A DNA stretch of 18,873 bases from contig DAPT01000085.1 in the NCBI GenBank assembly GCA_002502215.1, positions 1 through 18,873 of the forward strand, in the 5' to 3' direction. Numbering within the stretch: the stretch's first letter is position 1; every line of letters begins with the position of its first letter. A model generated the notes under the pieces. It worked only from the letters and a program-made list of their open reading frames with translations, ran no database searches and was not told the DNA's origin. The DNA comes from Euryarchaeota archaeon UBA124 (lineage in GTDB: Archaea > Thermoplasmatota > Poseidoniia > Poseidoniales > Poseidoniaceae). Shown piece after piece: positions 7,931 through 14,066 of this stretch. Made by a program: the position numbers and the translations under genes.

Positions 7931-7953
7931 TCCGGGTATTTGTGATGGGACGA

Positions 7954-9309
7954 TCACCGTCGTCGCTTCTTGTTTCCTTTCTCTTCAGCAATGGCTTTTT
8001 GTTCGCGTGAAGATTTTCCACCTTGCGGTTTTTTTCTCCCACCAGCTTGCGAAATGTCGACTTTGATTCTTCGCCCGTTCAATTCCTTTCCGTTGAGAGC
8101 CTTTACCACGTCATCACCCTTGTCTTTCTCGTTGATGAAAACAAATGCAAAGCCTTTCGGTTTACCGCCCTTATCAGTCGCTATGGCTACTTCATTGATG
8201 GTTGCTTGATCTCCAAAGAAGGATGTGATTGCTTTCTCATCCGCATCGAATGGAAGGTTTCCGACGTAAAGTTTCAATCCCTTTTCCGGTCCCTTTGTGC
8301 GCTTTTGTTTGTTATCGGCATCGCGAACACCGATTCTGCGACCGTGCAATCGATGGCCGTCGAGTGCCTTGATTGCTGCGTCCGCATGCGTCTTTTCGGT
8401 GTAGGTAACGAAACCAAATCCTCTGGACGCACCAGAATCATCGGTCATAACGATGCAATCGGTCATATCACCATGCTTTCCGAACAATTCACGGAGTTGC
8501 TCAGTGTCAACCTCCTTCGGAAGTCCACCCACAAACAGTCGGCAACCGGGTGCTGACTTTCGTCCCCGTCCGCCACCTTGGCCTTGACCTTCAAATCGGA
8601 AGTATGAGCGCTCACGTCCATCCTCACGGACGTCGGCAGCAATGTAGGTGGCGCGACCGGATGAACCATGCGCAAAGAGTTGCTCAGCATCCCTGCCCCA
8701 TCGCTTACCGGAGAGATTCAATGCTGATGCACCTTGGTCGAGGTCAGCCCAGCCGGCTGCAAAATTATCGGCAAGCGCCCGATATCCTTCGTACCCACAA
8801 CTTGGGCAAGCAACGTTCCAGTCGCCGTTCACATGTGCTTCGAGTGTATCCCCACATGAAGGGCAAATGGCGTGCAAGACGCCACAATCATCGCGTTCTC
8901 GAAAATCGAGTCGAACAACTGGTTCGATTTCGGTGACGACAGCTCGAGCAATGTCTCGTCGCCGAACTGCATCTGCAACTGTGTGGAGGAAGCGATCGAC
9001 GATGCGCGTTACATGGAAGTGACCGTGCAGTTGGTGAGGAAGCACATCACCGTTCTTTCCTTCGACAGCAAGAATTCGTGCTTCTCCACCTTTCTCTTGC
9101 AGTTTCTCAAATACGCAAAGAACCGTGTCGCCGATTTCAATGTTGACAATGGATTTTGATGCATCGACAATGATGTTTCCATCCTCAATGCGTATGTAAC
9201 CGGTTGTCGTAGCAATGATACGATTTTCAATTGTGGTGGTTCCCTCGCCAGCTTGATGTTCGCCGACGGTTCCAATTTCTGTTCCGGGGGTGACGAGGCT
9301 CGTCGTCAT
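7954..9309 (-). CDS. csl4: Exosome subunit Csl4 fused to two RRM domains
   Basis: The reading frame is continuous for 451 residues. The N-terminal part is an archaeal Csl4: a small beta domain (about 1-55, TPGTEIGTVGEH near 6-17), an S1-like OB domain (about 60-135) and a zinc ribbon with Cys149, 152, 168 and 171 (two CPSC pairs). Csl4 sits on the cap of the archaeal RNA exosome and helps bind substrates or DnaG. Unusually, a roughly 75-residue linker ending in a Gly/Arg-rich stretch (about 243-250) leads into two RRMs. RRM1 is about 256-329, with RNP2 LFVGGL (258-263) and RNP1 RGFGFVTY (296-303); RRM2 is about 345-420, with LYVGNL (347-352) and KGFAFVFI (385-392). The tail is Lys/Arg-rich. 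The start chosen is ATG at 9309; a GTG at 9327 would add six residues that look unlike a Csl4 N-terminus. It follows the METTL5-like gene. Confidence 0.88.
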   Translation of the reverse strand: MTTSLVTPGTEIGTVGEHQAGEGTTTIENRIIATTTGYIRIEDGNIIVDASKSIVNIEIGDTVLCVFEKLQEKGGEARILAVEGKNGDVLPHQLHGHFHVTRIVDRFLHTVADAVRRRDIARAVVTEIEPVVRLDFRERDDCGVLHAICPSCGDTLEAHVNGDWNVACPSCGYEGYRALADNFAAGWADLDQGASALNLSGKRWGRDAEQLFAHGSSGRATYIAADVREDGRERSYFRFEGQGQGGGRGRKSAPGCRLFVGGLPKEVDTEQLRELFGKHGDMTDCIVMTDDSGASRGFGFVTYTEKTHADAAIKALDGHRLHGRRIGVRDADNKQKRTKGPEKGLKLYVGNLPFDADEKAITSFFGDQATINEVAIATDKGGKPKGFAFVFINEKDKGDDVVKALNGKELNGRRIKVDISQAGGRKKPQGGKSSREQKAIAEEKGNKKRRR

Positions 9310-9405
9310 AATTTCAACTCGCTGCACATTTCATTGACTCGTCAACGTCTTGTGCTGATTTGATGCGAGCGATGCTCCCTTTTCAACCCCTCACATGCCT
9401 CTGCA

Positions 9406-10026
9406 TCAATTCTTCTTCTCAAGCCTGTAGCAACGGATGCGTGTTGAAGCCTTGTTCTTTGAGTGATGTGCGTAGGCAGGGGGAAGCCGGAAATCGTCTT
9501 GGTATATCGAATGCAATTCATACCCATTTGCATGTGCAAGAGGAAGCAGATGCTCTGCTTCGATGCTGTGAATAAAATGGACAAGGGGGATATTCATTGC
9601 AAATATCGTTTCAAAAAACGCTCGATCTGCTCGTTGCGTTTGAACACCCCATGGAGGATTCATGATGACCATGTCGACAGGAACTTCAAGTGTCAATGGC
9701 CTCCCTTCAACGCGTGATTCAAGGATGGTGCACATTGCCATGCCATCGACGTTGCGAACGTTCTCTTGCAGCACTTCAACAGTCATCGAATCGCATTCCA
9801 CCAACGTGACGTGCTTTGCTCCGAGAAAGGCTGCTCCAATGCCCAAGACGCCATTACCTGCCCCCAGATCGAGGACGTGTTTTCCTTCGAAACCGTCACC
9901 GAGGCCTATTTTTGTCAACCATGCGGCAGCCAGATTACCTTCCGTCGGATATTGTTCAAGTTCTAAGGATTGACAAGGATGAGGGGTGAGCGATGAAAGT
10001 TGCATCGCAAGATGCCGTTGACGCAT
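9406..10026 (-). CDS. METTL5-like RNA N6-adenine methyltransferase (COG2263)
   Basis: This 206-residue class I methyltransferase has the family opening LELEQYPTEG (21-30), SAM motif I LDLGAGNGVLGIGAAFLGA (52-70), an acidic VECDS (76-80) and the catalytic NPPWG (123-127), where METTL5 proteins have NPPFG. In animals and probably archaea METTL5 methylates a conserved adenine of small-subunit rRNA; that target here is inferred. The start used is ATG at 10026, four bases after the stop of the zinc-ribbon gene and preceded by GGTGA. The same frame can be extended to 10089, but this would overlap the zinc-ribbon gene by 59 bases with a Ser/Asn-rich segment of no family resemblance. It lies 96 bases before the Csl4 start, so the two may form an RNA-processing or ribosome unit. 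Confidence 0.88.
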   Translation of the reverse strand: MRQRHLAMQLSSLTPHPCQSLELEQYPTEGNLAAAWLTKIGLGDGFEGKHVLDLGAGNGVLGIGAAFLGAKHVTLVECDSMTVEVLQENVRNVDGMAMCTILESRVEGRPLTLEVPVDMVIMNPPWGVQTQRADRAFFETIFAMNIPLVHFIHSIEAEHLLPLAHANGYELHSIYQDDFRLPPAYAHHSKNKASTRIRCYRLEKKN

Positions 10027-10030
10027 GCAT

Positions 10031-10267
10031 TCACCAACGACGTTGTTGACCGAATTGCTGATTGTTGAATTGCTGCTGCATTTGAGCATTGTATTGTGCT
10101 TGTTGCATTGCTTGTTGATTGCTCATCATCAAAGCGATTTGGCGGATTTGCTCGGCTTCCATTCTTAATCGTTGGATAAGTTGCTCACCCGGTTGTTGAT
10201 TGCCGCAAAAACGGCAGAATCGCATTCCATCGTGCAATGATTGTCCACAATTAACGCAGAATGCCAT
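10031..10267 (-). CDS. Small zinc-ribbon protein with Gln/Asn-rich tail
   Basis: This 78-residue protein begins with a compact zinc ribbon: Cys4-x2-Cys7 and Cys18-x2-Cys21, in the common form CVNCGQSL then RFCRFCGNQ. A helical stretch (about 25-50) is followed by a tail very rich in Gln and Asn, with only short breaks and a terminal RRW. No signal peptide or membrane segment is visible. Such zinc ribbons bind proteins or nucleic acids; no family function is recognised. The tail suggests disorder and self-association. It is four bases upstream of the METTL5-like start, consistent with one transcript. It is short, but the intact Cys motif and tight spacing make it a convincing gene. Confidence 0.8.
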   Translation of the reverse strand: MAFCVNCGQSLHDGMRFCRFCGNQQPGEQLIQRLRMEAEQIRQIALMMSNQQAMQQAQYNAQMQQQFNNQQFGQQRRW

Positions 10268-10310
10268 GATATCGCCTACTATTTCCTATCCGTCTTCTAA
10301 TTTGAACCTT

Positions 10311-11375
10311 TCATTGCACCGATGTTAGTTCCATAAACACTGGCCATGTTTCGAAACCTACTGCCGCGGCTCGCTCATTGATTGATTCCCACCGTGGGTC
10401 GTCCACCATATCACTCGGTTCAATCCCACTCGCCATCAGTTCTGAAACAAGTGCCCGAAATTCAATCTCAATTTCTGTCTGAGGTTCTTCTGTGATGGGT
10501 TCGGAAACGGTTTCAACACCTTCCGTTTCACCTCCGATCGCCGGCAGAGTGGCTTCGGTTTCTATGAATTCATCACCAGCAGCCTGCATTTCTTCAAAGC
10601 CATCAGTTGTTGCTTTCGTAATTGCATCTGTAACGGATTGCGGCCCTTCAGGCTCATCGCTTTCGATGGTTGGAAGTGGTACGGAATCCTGTGTTGGAAT
10701 TGTCACATCATTCGCATCAATGCTTTGAGGAACTACCTCAACTGTGGGTTCTTGTACAAGAGAAGGTGGCTTTTCGATCACGGTTGGTTCAGGCGTGGCT
10801 GGTTCAGCAGCCCTTCCAACACCGAGGATTTCTGCTTGCTGTCGTGCAAGTTCAGCAGCCTGCCGTCGAGGGAGGCTGACGAAGCACTTGTTCGGAATAG
10901 AAGTCGGTGGAAATGGCAGATAATAGCGGTCGATTGCTGGAAGACTTGGGTGTCTGAAACAGATCATTGTAATGTTTTCAAAGGCCCGTTGTGCGGGAAC
11001 GTCGACCGAAAATGGGACTGGTTGTACGGATATTGAACCTCGGACCCATTTTTCGGTGGTAACCATGTGCTTCATCCAGGGTCCTAAATCAGAGGTTGCA
11101 AGATCAAGGAACTCAAATGAGGCATCTCTTGGATTTAGGCCCTGTTCTTCGAGGAGTCGGGCCTCTGCTCGAGGACGATGGAAGACCCCGATCACGGGTT
11201 GACCGTGTTCGACCATATCTCCATGCATTTCCAGAATCTTCCTCTCTTTGCGGGGACAAATTATCATCACTTGCATGCGCAACGCATCAGGATCGAAGAT
11301 GTCCTGCCACCGTTCCTTTGCTTCTGACAGAAGCCCGTCAATGGTCGTACCCGGAATCATTGCTGTTATTCCCAT
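10311..11375 (-). CDS. Unknown protein with folded N-terminus and acidic Pro/Thr/Glu linker
   Basis: I do not recognise this 354-residue protein. Residues 1-185 look folded, with alternating hydrophobic strands and helices (ALRMQVMIICPRKERKILEM at 31-50; QPVIGVFHRPRAEARLLEE at 59-77; ENITMICFRHPS at 133-144). Residues about 190-300 are low complexity, rich in Pro, Glu, Thr, Val and Ser, with few basic residues, so probably disordered. Residues about 303-350 return to a helical segment (EFRALVSELMASGIEPSDMV). There is no signal peptide or membrane helix, so it is probably cytosolic. It starts four bases after the stop of aspartate-semialdehyde dehydrogenase, implying cotranscription, and is 43 bases ahead of the zinc-ribbon gene. 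The C-terminal segment might be a docking module on a flexible tether. No function is proposed. Confidence 0.8.
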   Translation of the reverse strand: MGITAMIPGTTIDGLLSEAKERWQDIFDPDALRMQVMIICPRKERKILEMHGDMVEHGQPVIGVFHRPRAEARLLEEQGLNPRDASFEFLDLATSDLGPWMKHMVTTEKWVRGSISVQPVPFSVDVPAQRAFENITMICFRHPSLPAIDRYYLPFPPTSIPNKCFVSLPRRQAAELARQQAEILGVGRAAEPATPEPTVIEKPPSLVQEPTVEVVPQSIDANDVTIPTQDSVPLPTIESDEPEGPQSVTDAITKATTDGFEEMQAAGDEFIETEATLPAIGGETEGVETVSEPITEEPQTEIEIEFRALVSELMASGIEPSDMVDDPRWESINERAAAVGFETWPVFMELTSVQ

Positions 11376-11379
11376 GCGC

Positions 11380-12477
11380 TCACGATTCCGATGAAGAGGG
11401 GGTTGGATTTAGGTCTACTGTTGTGAGAAAGTTGCAGTGATGTGCTAATTCTGCGAGCAATACCACGCCTCCTGCAGCACCTCGGATTGTGTTGTGTGAC
11501 AAAGCAGTGAAATGAACAACATTGTTTTTTACATGCTTCAGCTGCACGGTCGTGGTCATGCCCGCTTTCAAATCAATGGACGGTTGCACGTTTTCGTGTG
11601 TTTGCCCATTCCAAAGATCGGTGCTTCGATCTGGCTCTCTCTGTGTCAAAATCATCGGGTTTTCTGGTTGGCTCGGCAGAGCAAGGGGATGATCACGTTC
11701 GATTGATTTGAGTTCTGTTTCAATCAAATCATAGGTTACATCATCCTTCAAATGTACTTCGACCGCAACGATGTGACCGTCTTGTTCATTGACGCGTTTG
11801 CATTGAACGTCCCACTCGATGCTGTCGATCCCCAGGATTTTTTCAGCCTCTTCGATGATTTTTTCAGCTTCCCCTGGAACTTCTTGATCAAGAAATTTCG
11901 CTTGTTCCTCTTCACTGTGGAGCAATTTCCATCCGGCTCCAGAAAGTGCTTGCTCTGTTCGAACAACGATTTTCTTAATCGTGTGATGTTGGCATAGAAT
12001 CGAAAGAGGATGGATGACTGGAACAAGCGTGCAATTTGTCGCACATGCATGCAATGCTCGGTCTGAAGAGGGACGTCTTAGAGCCTGCGGATTAACATCG
12101 GCAACCACCAACGGTACATCCGGGTGCATGCGGTATGCACTTGCGTTTGAAAAGACATGAAGACCTGCATCGACCAATTTCATCTCAACATGCTCCGCTG
12201 GTTTGCTCGGTAGTGCGCTAAAAACGACTCGAGCACCCGATTGAATCAGTTCTCGTGCTAATGTCTTTGAATGAACATCGAGGATAATGATGTCGCAATG
12301 GTCAATAAATTCTGGTCGAGTTTCGTCGAGATGCCAATTGATCTCAGAAAGTTTCGTGCCACTTGATTGTCCTGCAACAGCGACCAGTTCGAACCATGGA
12401 TGCATCGACAGTCGTTGCTGCATTCGCTGTGAGACGAGTCCTGATGCTCCAAGGATTGCAACTGGAACCTTTGGCAT
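11380..12477 (-). CDS. asd: Aspartate-semialdehyde dehydrogenase (archaeal/fungal type)
   Basis: This 365-residue enzyme reduces aspartyl-4-phosphate to aspartate semialdehyde with NADPH, the branch point to Lys, Met and Thr. It has the Rossmann motif LGASGLVSQRM (9-19), FSALPSK (86-92), SNASAYRMHPDVPLVVADVN (110-129), the nucleophile Cys149 in ATNCT, the SGAG loop (179-182), the EAEKI segment (203-207), Arg228/His235 in KRVNEQDGH as likely catalytic and substrate residues, and the closing IRGAAGG (331-337). The NASAYRMHPDVPL signature and length point to the archaeal/fungal branch rather than the E. coli branch. ATNCT stands where many relatives have PNCST, a mild variation that keeps the Cys. 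It heads the long minus-strand array, diverging from sodN. Confidence 0.92.
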   Translation of the reverse strand: MPKVPVAILGASGLVSQRMQQRLSMHPWFELVAVAGQSSGTKLSEINWHLDETRPEFIDHCDIIILDVHSKTLARELIQSGARVVFSALPSKPAEHVEMKLVDAGLHVFSNASAYRMHPDVPLVVADVNPQALRRPSSDRALHACATNCTLVPVIHPLSILCQHHTIKKIVVRTEQALSGAGWKLLHSEEEQAKFLDQEVPGEAEKIIEEAEKILGIDSIEWDVQCKRVNEQDGHIVAVEVHLKDDVTYDLIETELKSIERDHPLALPSQPENPMILTQREPDRSTDLWNGQTHENVQPSIDLKAGMTTTVQLKHVKNNVVHFTALSHNTIRGAAGGVVLLAELAHHCNFLTTVDLNPTPSSSES

Positions 12478-12568
12478 GTCTTGTACTCGAACTTCGCCGA
12501 TTTAGTCCCTTGCCTTCACAAATTGCCTCAAAGCATATCTTCAAGTGCTCATCGCTCAAGGAGAAAGC
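12478..12568. promoter_or_regulatory. Divergent promoter region between asd and sodN
   Basis: These 91 bases separate the start codons of two divergent genes, so both promoters should lie here. I see a direct repeat of TTGCCT (12510-12515 and 12523-12528, 13 bases apart) and a weak AT-rich CATATCT at 12534-12540, but no convincing TATA/BRE pair. A metal-responsive control of sodN would be expected from other NiSOD systems; no known operator is recognised. Confidence 0.4.
12558..12563 (+). promoter_or_regulatory. Shine-Dalgarno site that fixes the sodN start
   Basis: AAGGAG is placed five bases before the ATG at 12569. It selects this start over the in-frame ATG at 12545, which would add eight residues, and so defines an 11-residue leader before the mature His. 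Confidence 0.75.
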
Positions 12569-13009
12569 ATGGAGAACAAATCTACCATCCAAGCCTTTGC
12601 CCACTGTGACGGCCCATGTGGCGTCTACGACCCTGCAAGTGCACGTGTTGCAGCCGAAGCCGTGCAGTCAATGACCAAGAAGATGGTTGCATTGAGTAGT
12701 GGTGATGCTGACAAATCATCCGCATCTTACATCAACACCATGAGTCGCTATGCTGCAATCAAAGAAGAAGAATCACAGAAATGCAAGGACGAGGTGCTCG
12801 TTCTTTGGACCGACTTTTTCAAACCTCAACATCTTGAAGCATACCCAGATCTTCATACTACATTCTGGATGGCTGCAAAACTCTGCTCAGCGTGCAAGGT
12901 TGAGGTTTCAGAACAACATGCTCAGGAGTTGATGGACGCCGTTGAAGAAATTCACAACATGTTCTGGGCAACCAAGGGACGAGATGTTTCCTGGGTTCGT
13001 GCAAGTTGA
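12569..13009 (+). CDS. sodN: Nickel superoxide dismutase precursor
   Basis: This 146-residue precursor dismutates superoxide to oxygen and hydrogen peroxide. After the leader MENKSTIQAFA comes HCDGPCGVYDP, the nickel hook: His12, Cys13 and Cys17 become His1, Cys2 and Cys6 of the mature protein, with Tyr9 also kept. Nickel is bound by the freed N-terminal amine and His1, the Cys2 amide and the two thiolates, so leader removal is essential. The rest is a helical bundle with family landmarks LWTDFFKPQHLEAYPDLHT (mature form would be about 135 residues) and IHNMFWATKGR near the end. The leader is a little shorter than the 14 residues I recall for Streptomyces. There is no secretion signal. The next gene, sodX, starts after nine bases. 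NiSOD is typical of actinobacteria and marine cyanobacteria and less common in archaea. Confidence 0.96.
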   Translation: MENKSTIQAFAHCDGPCGVYDPASARVAAEAVQSMTKKMVALSSGDADKSSASYINTMSRYAAIKEEESQKCKDEVLVLWTDFFKPQHLEAYPDLHTTFWMAAKLCSACKVEVSEQHAQELMDAVEEIHNMFWATKGRDVSWVRAS

Positions 13010-13018
13010 GGCGATTCG

Positions 13019-13303
13019 TTGGATTCCATCGCTGTGGTCGTCAACGGCAGCAGCATGTGGCCCACGCTAAAACACGGTGAATCAATCACCGTCAATCCCT
13101 ACAGTGGTCAACGACTCAATGTTAATGACATTCTTGTTTTTTACGACCCCAGAGATGGGACACGGACTTGCATCAAACGACTAAAGCGAATTGAACCCGA
13201 TGGCTACTTTGTCGAAGGCGATAATCCCGATCCGACGGCCTCTACCGATTCTCACAATTATGGGTTGATTCACCCAACACTAATCATTGGATTCAAACGC
13301 TAA
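13019..13303 (+). CDS. sodX: NiSOD maturation peptidase, S24/S26-type (SodX-like)
   Basis: This 94-residue protein has a signal-peptidase-like catalytic core without a membrane anchor. Ser12 in NGSSMWPTL matches the SxMxPT nucleophile motif and Lys53 in CIKRLKRI matches the general base; EGDNPDPTASTDSHNYG corresponds to the conserved GDN...DSR.YG box. In NiSOD systems such a small soluble peptidase, encoded next to sodN, is thought to remove the leader to free the nickel-binding His. The start is a TTG at 13019 with GAGG overlapping the sodN stop, seven bases upstream; a later ATG at codon 13 would delete the nucleophile, so TTG is preferred. The 3' end overlaps the convergent GT2 gene by 24 bases. 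Confidence 0.9.
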   Translation: MDSIAVVVNGSSMWPTLKHGESITVNPYSGQRLNVNDILVFYDPRDGTRTCIKRLKRIEPDGYFVEGDNPDPTASTDSHNYGLIHPTLIIGFKR

Positions 13304-14023
13304 CTTCCCTTTTCCGAGTTCTTCTTCAACGGGCAGAGGAAACAACTTCCGAACCAGAAGCTTCCTTAGAATGGATGAACCATCTCTGAGCGATCCAAGT
13401 TTCGCCTCGCCAACTCGAGCCCCATACGAAACAGGAATGTTGGTCAGCGAGATTTCTGAAATTGCACACTGTGCATACATTTCAGCCTCAATTTCAAAGT
13501 CCATGCTGTTGAGATTCATTCGAAGCAATGCTCCACGATCAAACAACCAATAACCACTGCATACGTCATGAATTTCAACCCCATGAAGAAGCACAGCAGA
13601 CCACGTCAGGAGGTGATTCCCAATCCAGTTCGTTGGTGACATAGCGTTCTCTTGAAGGTGTTTGTTCAATCGATTTCCAACGATAACACCTCCATCTCTC
13701 AACTGTCGAAGCATTGGAATCATGTCTTCAGGATCATAGGTCCTGTCCGCATCAAACATCACCAATGCATCGAATTTGTTTTGGATTGCATGCTCAAACC
13801 CCAAACGAACAGCCTCTCCTTTCCCCTTACTCGGCTGCACCAGAACGGTACAACCTGCATCGAAGCCAATTTGTTGGGACGCGTCTTTGCTTTTCCCATC
13901 GACGATGACGGTTTCAGATTCCCAACCGATTTCGTTGAGCAATCGATGTGGTATCGACCTTAGTACGACATCCAATCCCTCTGCTTCGTTAAGCACGGGA
14001 AGGAGAATCATCAGTCGTTTCAC
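13280..14023 (-). CDS. GT2 glycosyltransferase, dolichyl-phosphate sugar synthase-like
   Basis: This 247-residue family-2 glycosyltransferase has PVLNEAEGL (9-17), a VDGKSKD nucleotide-binding loop (41-47), KGKGEAVRLGFEHA (66-79) and the metal-binding DAD (91-93) in FDADRTYDP. The KGKGEAVR and DADRTYDP patterns are typical of polyprenyl-phosphate mannose or glucose synthases, which transfer sugar from a nucleotide donor to the lipid carrier. No membrane helix is visible, as in soluble DPM1-like enzymes. The start is a GTG at 14023 with AAGGA six bases upstream. It follows the GT-C-like membrane protein by 43 bases on the same strand, suggesting it charges the lipid that protein uses. The sugar specificity is unknown. 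Confidence 0.88.
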   Translation of the reverse strand: MKRLMILLPVLNEAEGLDVVLRSIPHRLLNEIGWESETVIVDGKSKDASQQIGFDAGCTVLVQPSKGKGEAVRLGFEHAIQNKFDALVMFDADRTYDPEDMIPMLRQLRDGGVIVGNRLNKHLQENAMSPTNWIGNHLLTWSAVLLHGVEIHDVCSGYWLFDRGALLRMNLNSMDFEIEAEMYAQCAISEISLTNIPVSYGARVGEAKLGSLRDGSSILRKLLVRKLFPLPVEEELGKGKLAFESND

Positions 14024-14066
14024 ATTTGTTCCTTGTGTTCGCCGTTTTTCATGCCTTCGGATTATT

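Noticed and set aside
6890..7945. Open frame of 351 codons on the plus strand opposite the radical SAM gene
   Set aside because: It lies almost fully antisense to a gene with clear motifs. Its product shows no recognisable domain and an irregular, Cys/Ser/Phe-rich composition typical of a shadow frame.
8023..8556. Open frame of 177 codons on the plus strand opposite Csl4-RRM
   Set aside because: It is antisense to the RRM domains, with no domain likeness and no plausible ribosome site.
7954..9309. Csl4-RRM fusion as a sequencing frameshift artefact
   Set aside because: The frame is continuous, and both parts and the linker have normal codon use with no homopolymer run at the junction; raw reads could still confirm this.
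10027..10089. N-terminal extension of the METTL5-like gene
   Set aside because: The added 21 residues would overlap the zinc-ribbon gene by 59 bases and do not resemble the family; the ATG at 10026 has a GGTGA ahead of it.
12545..12568. Upstream ATG for sodN
   Set aside because: It would place the clear AAGGAG site inside the coding region; the ATG at 12569 has correct spacing.
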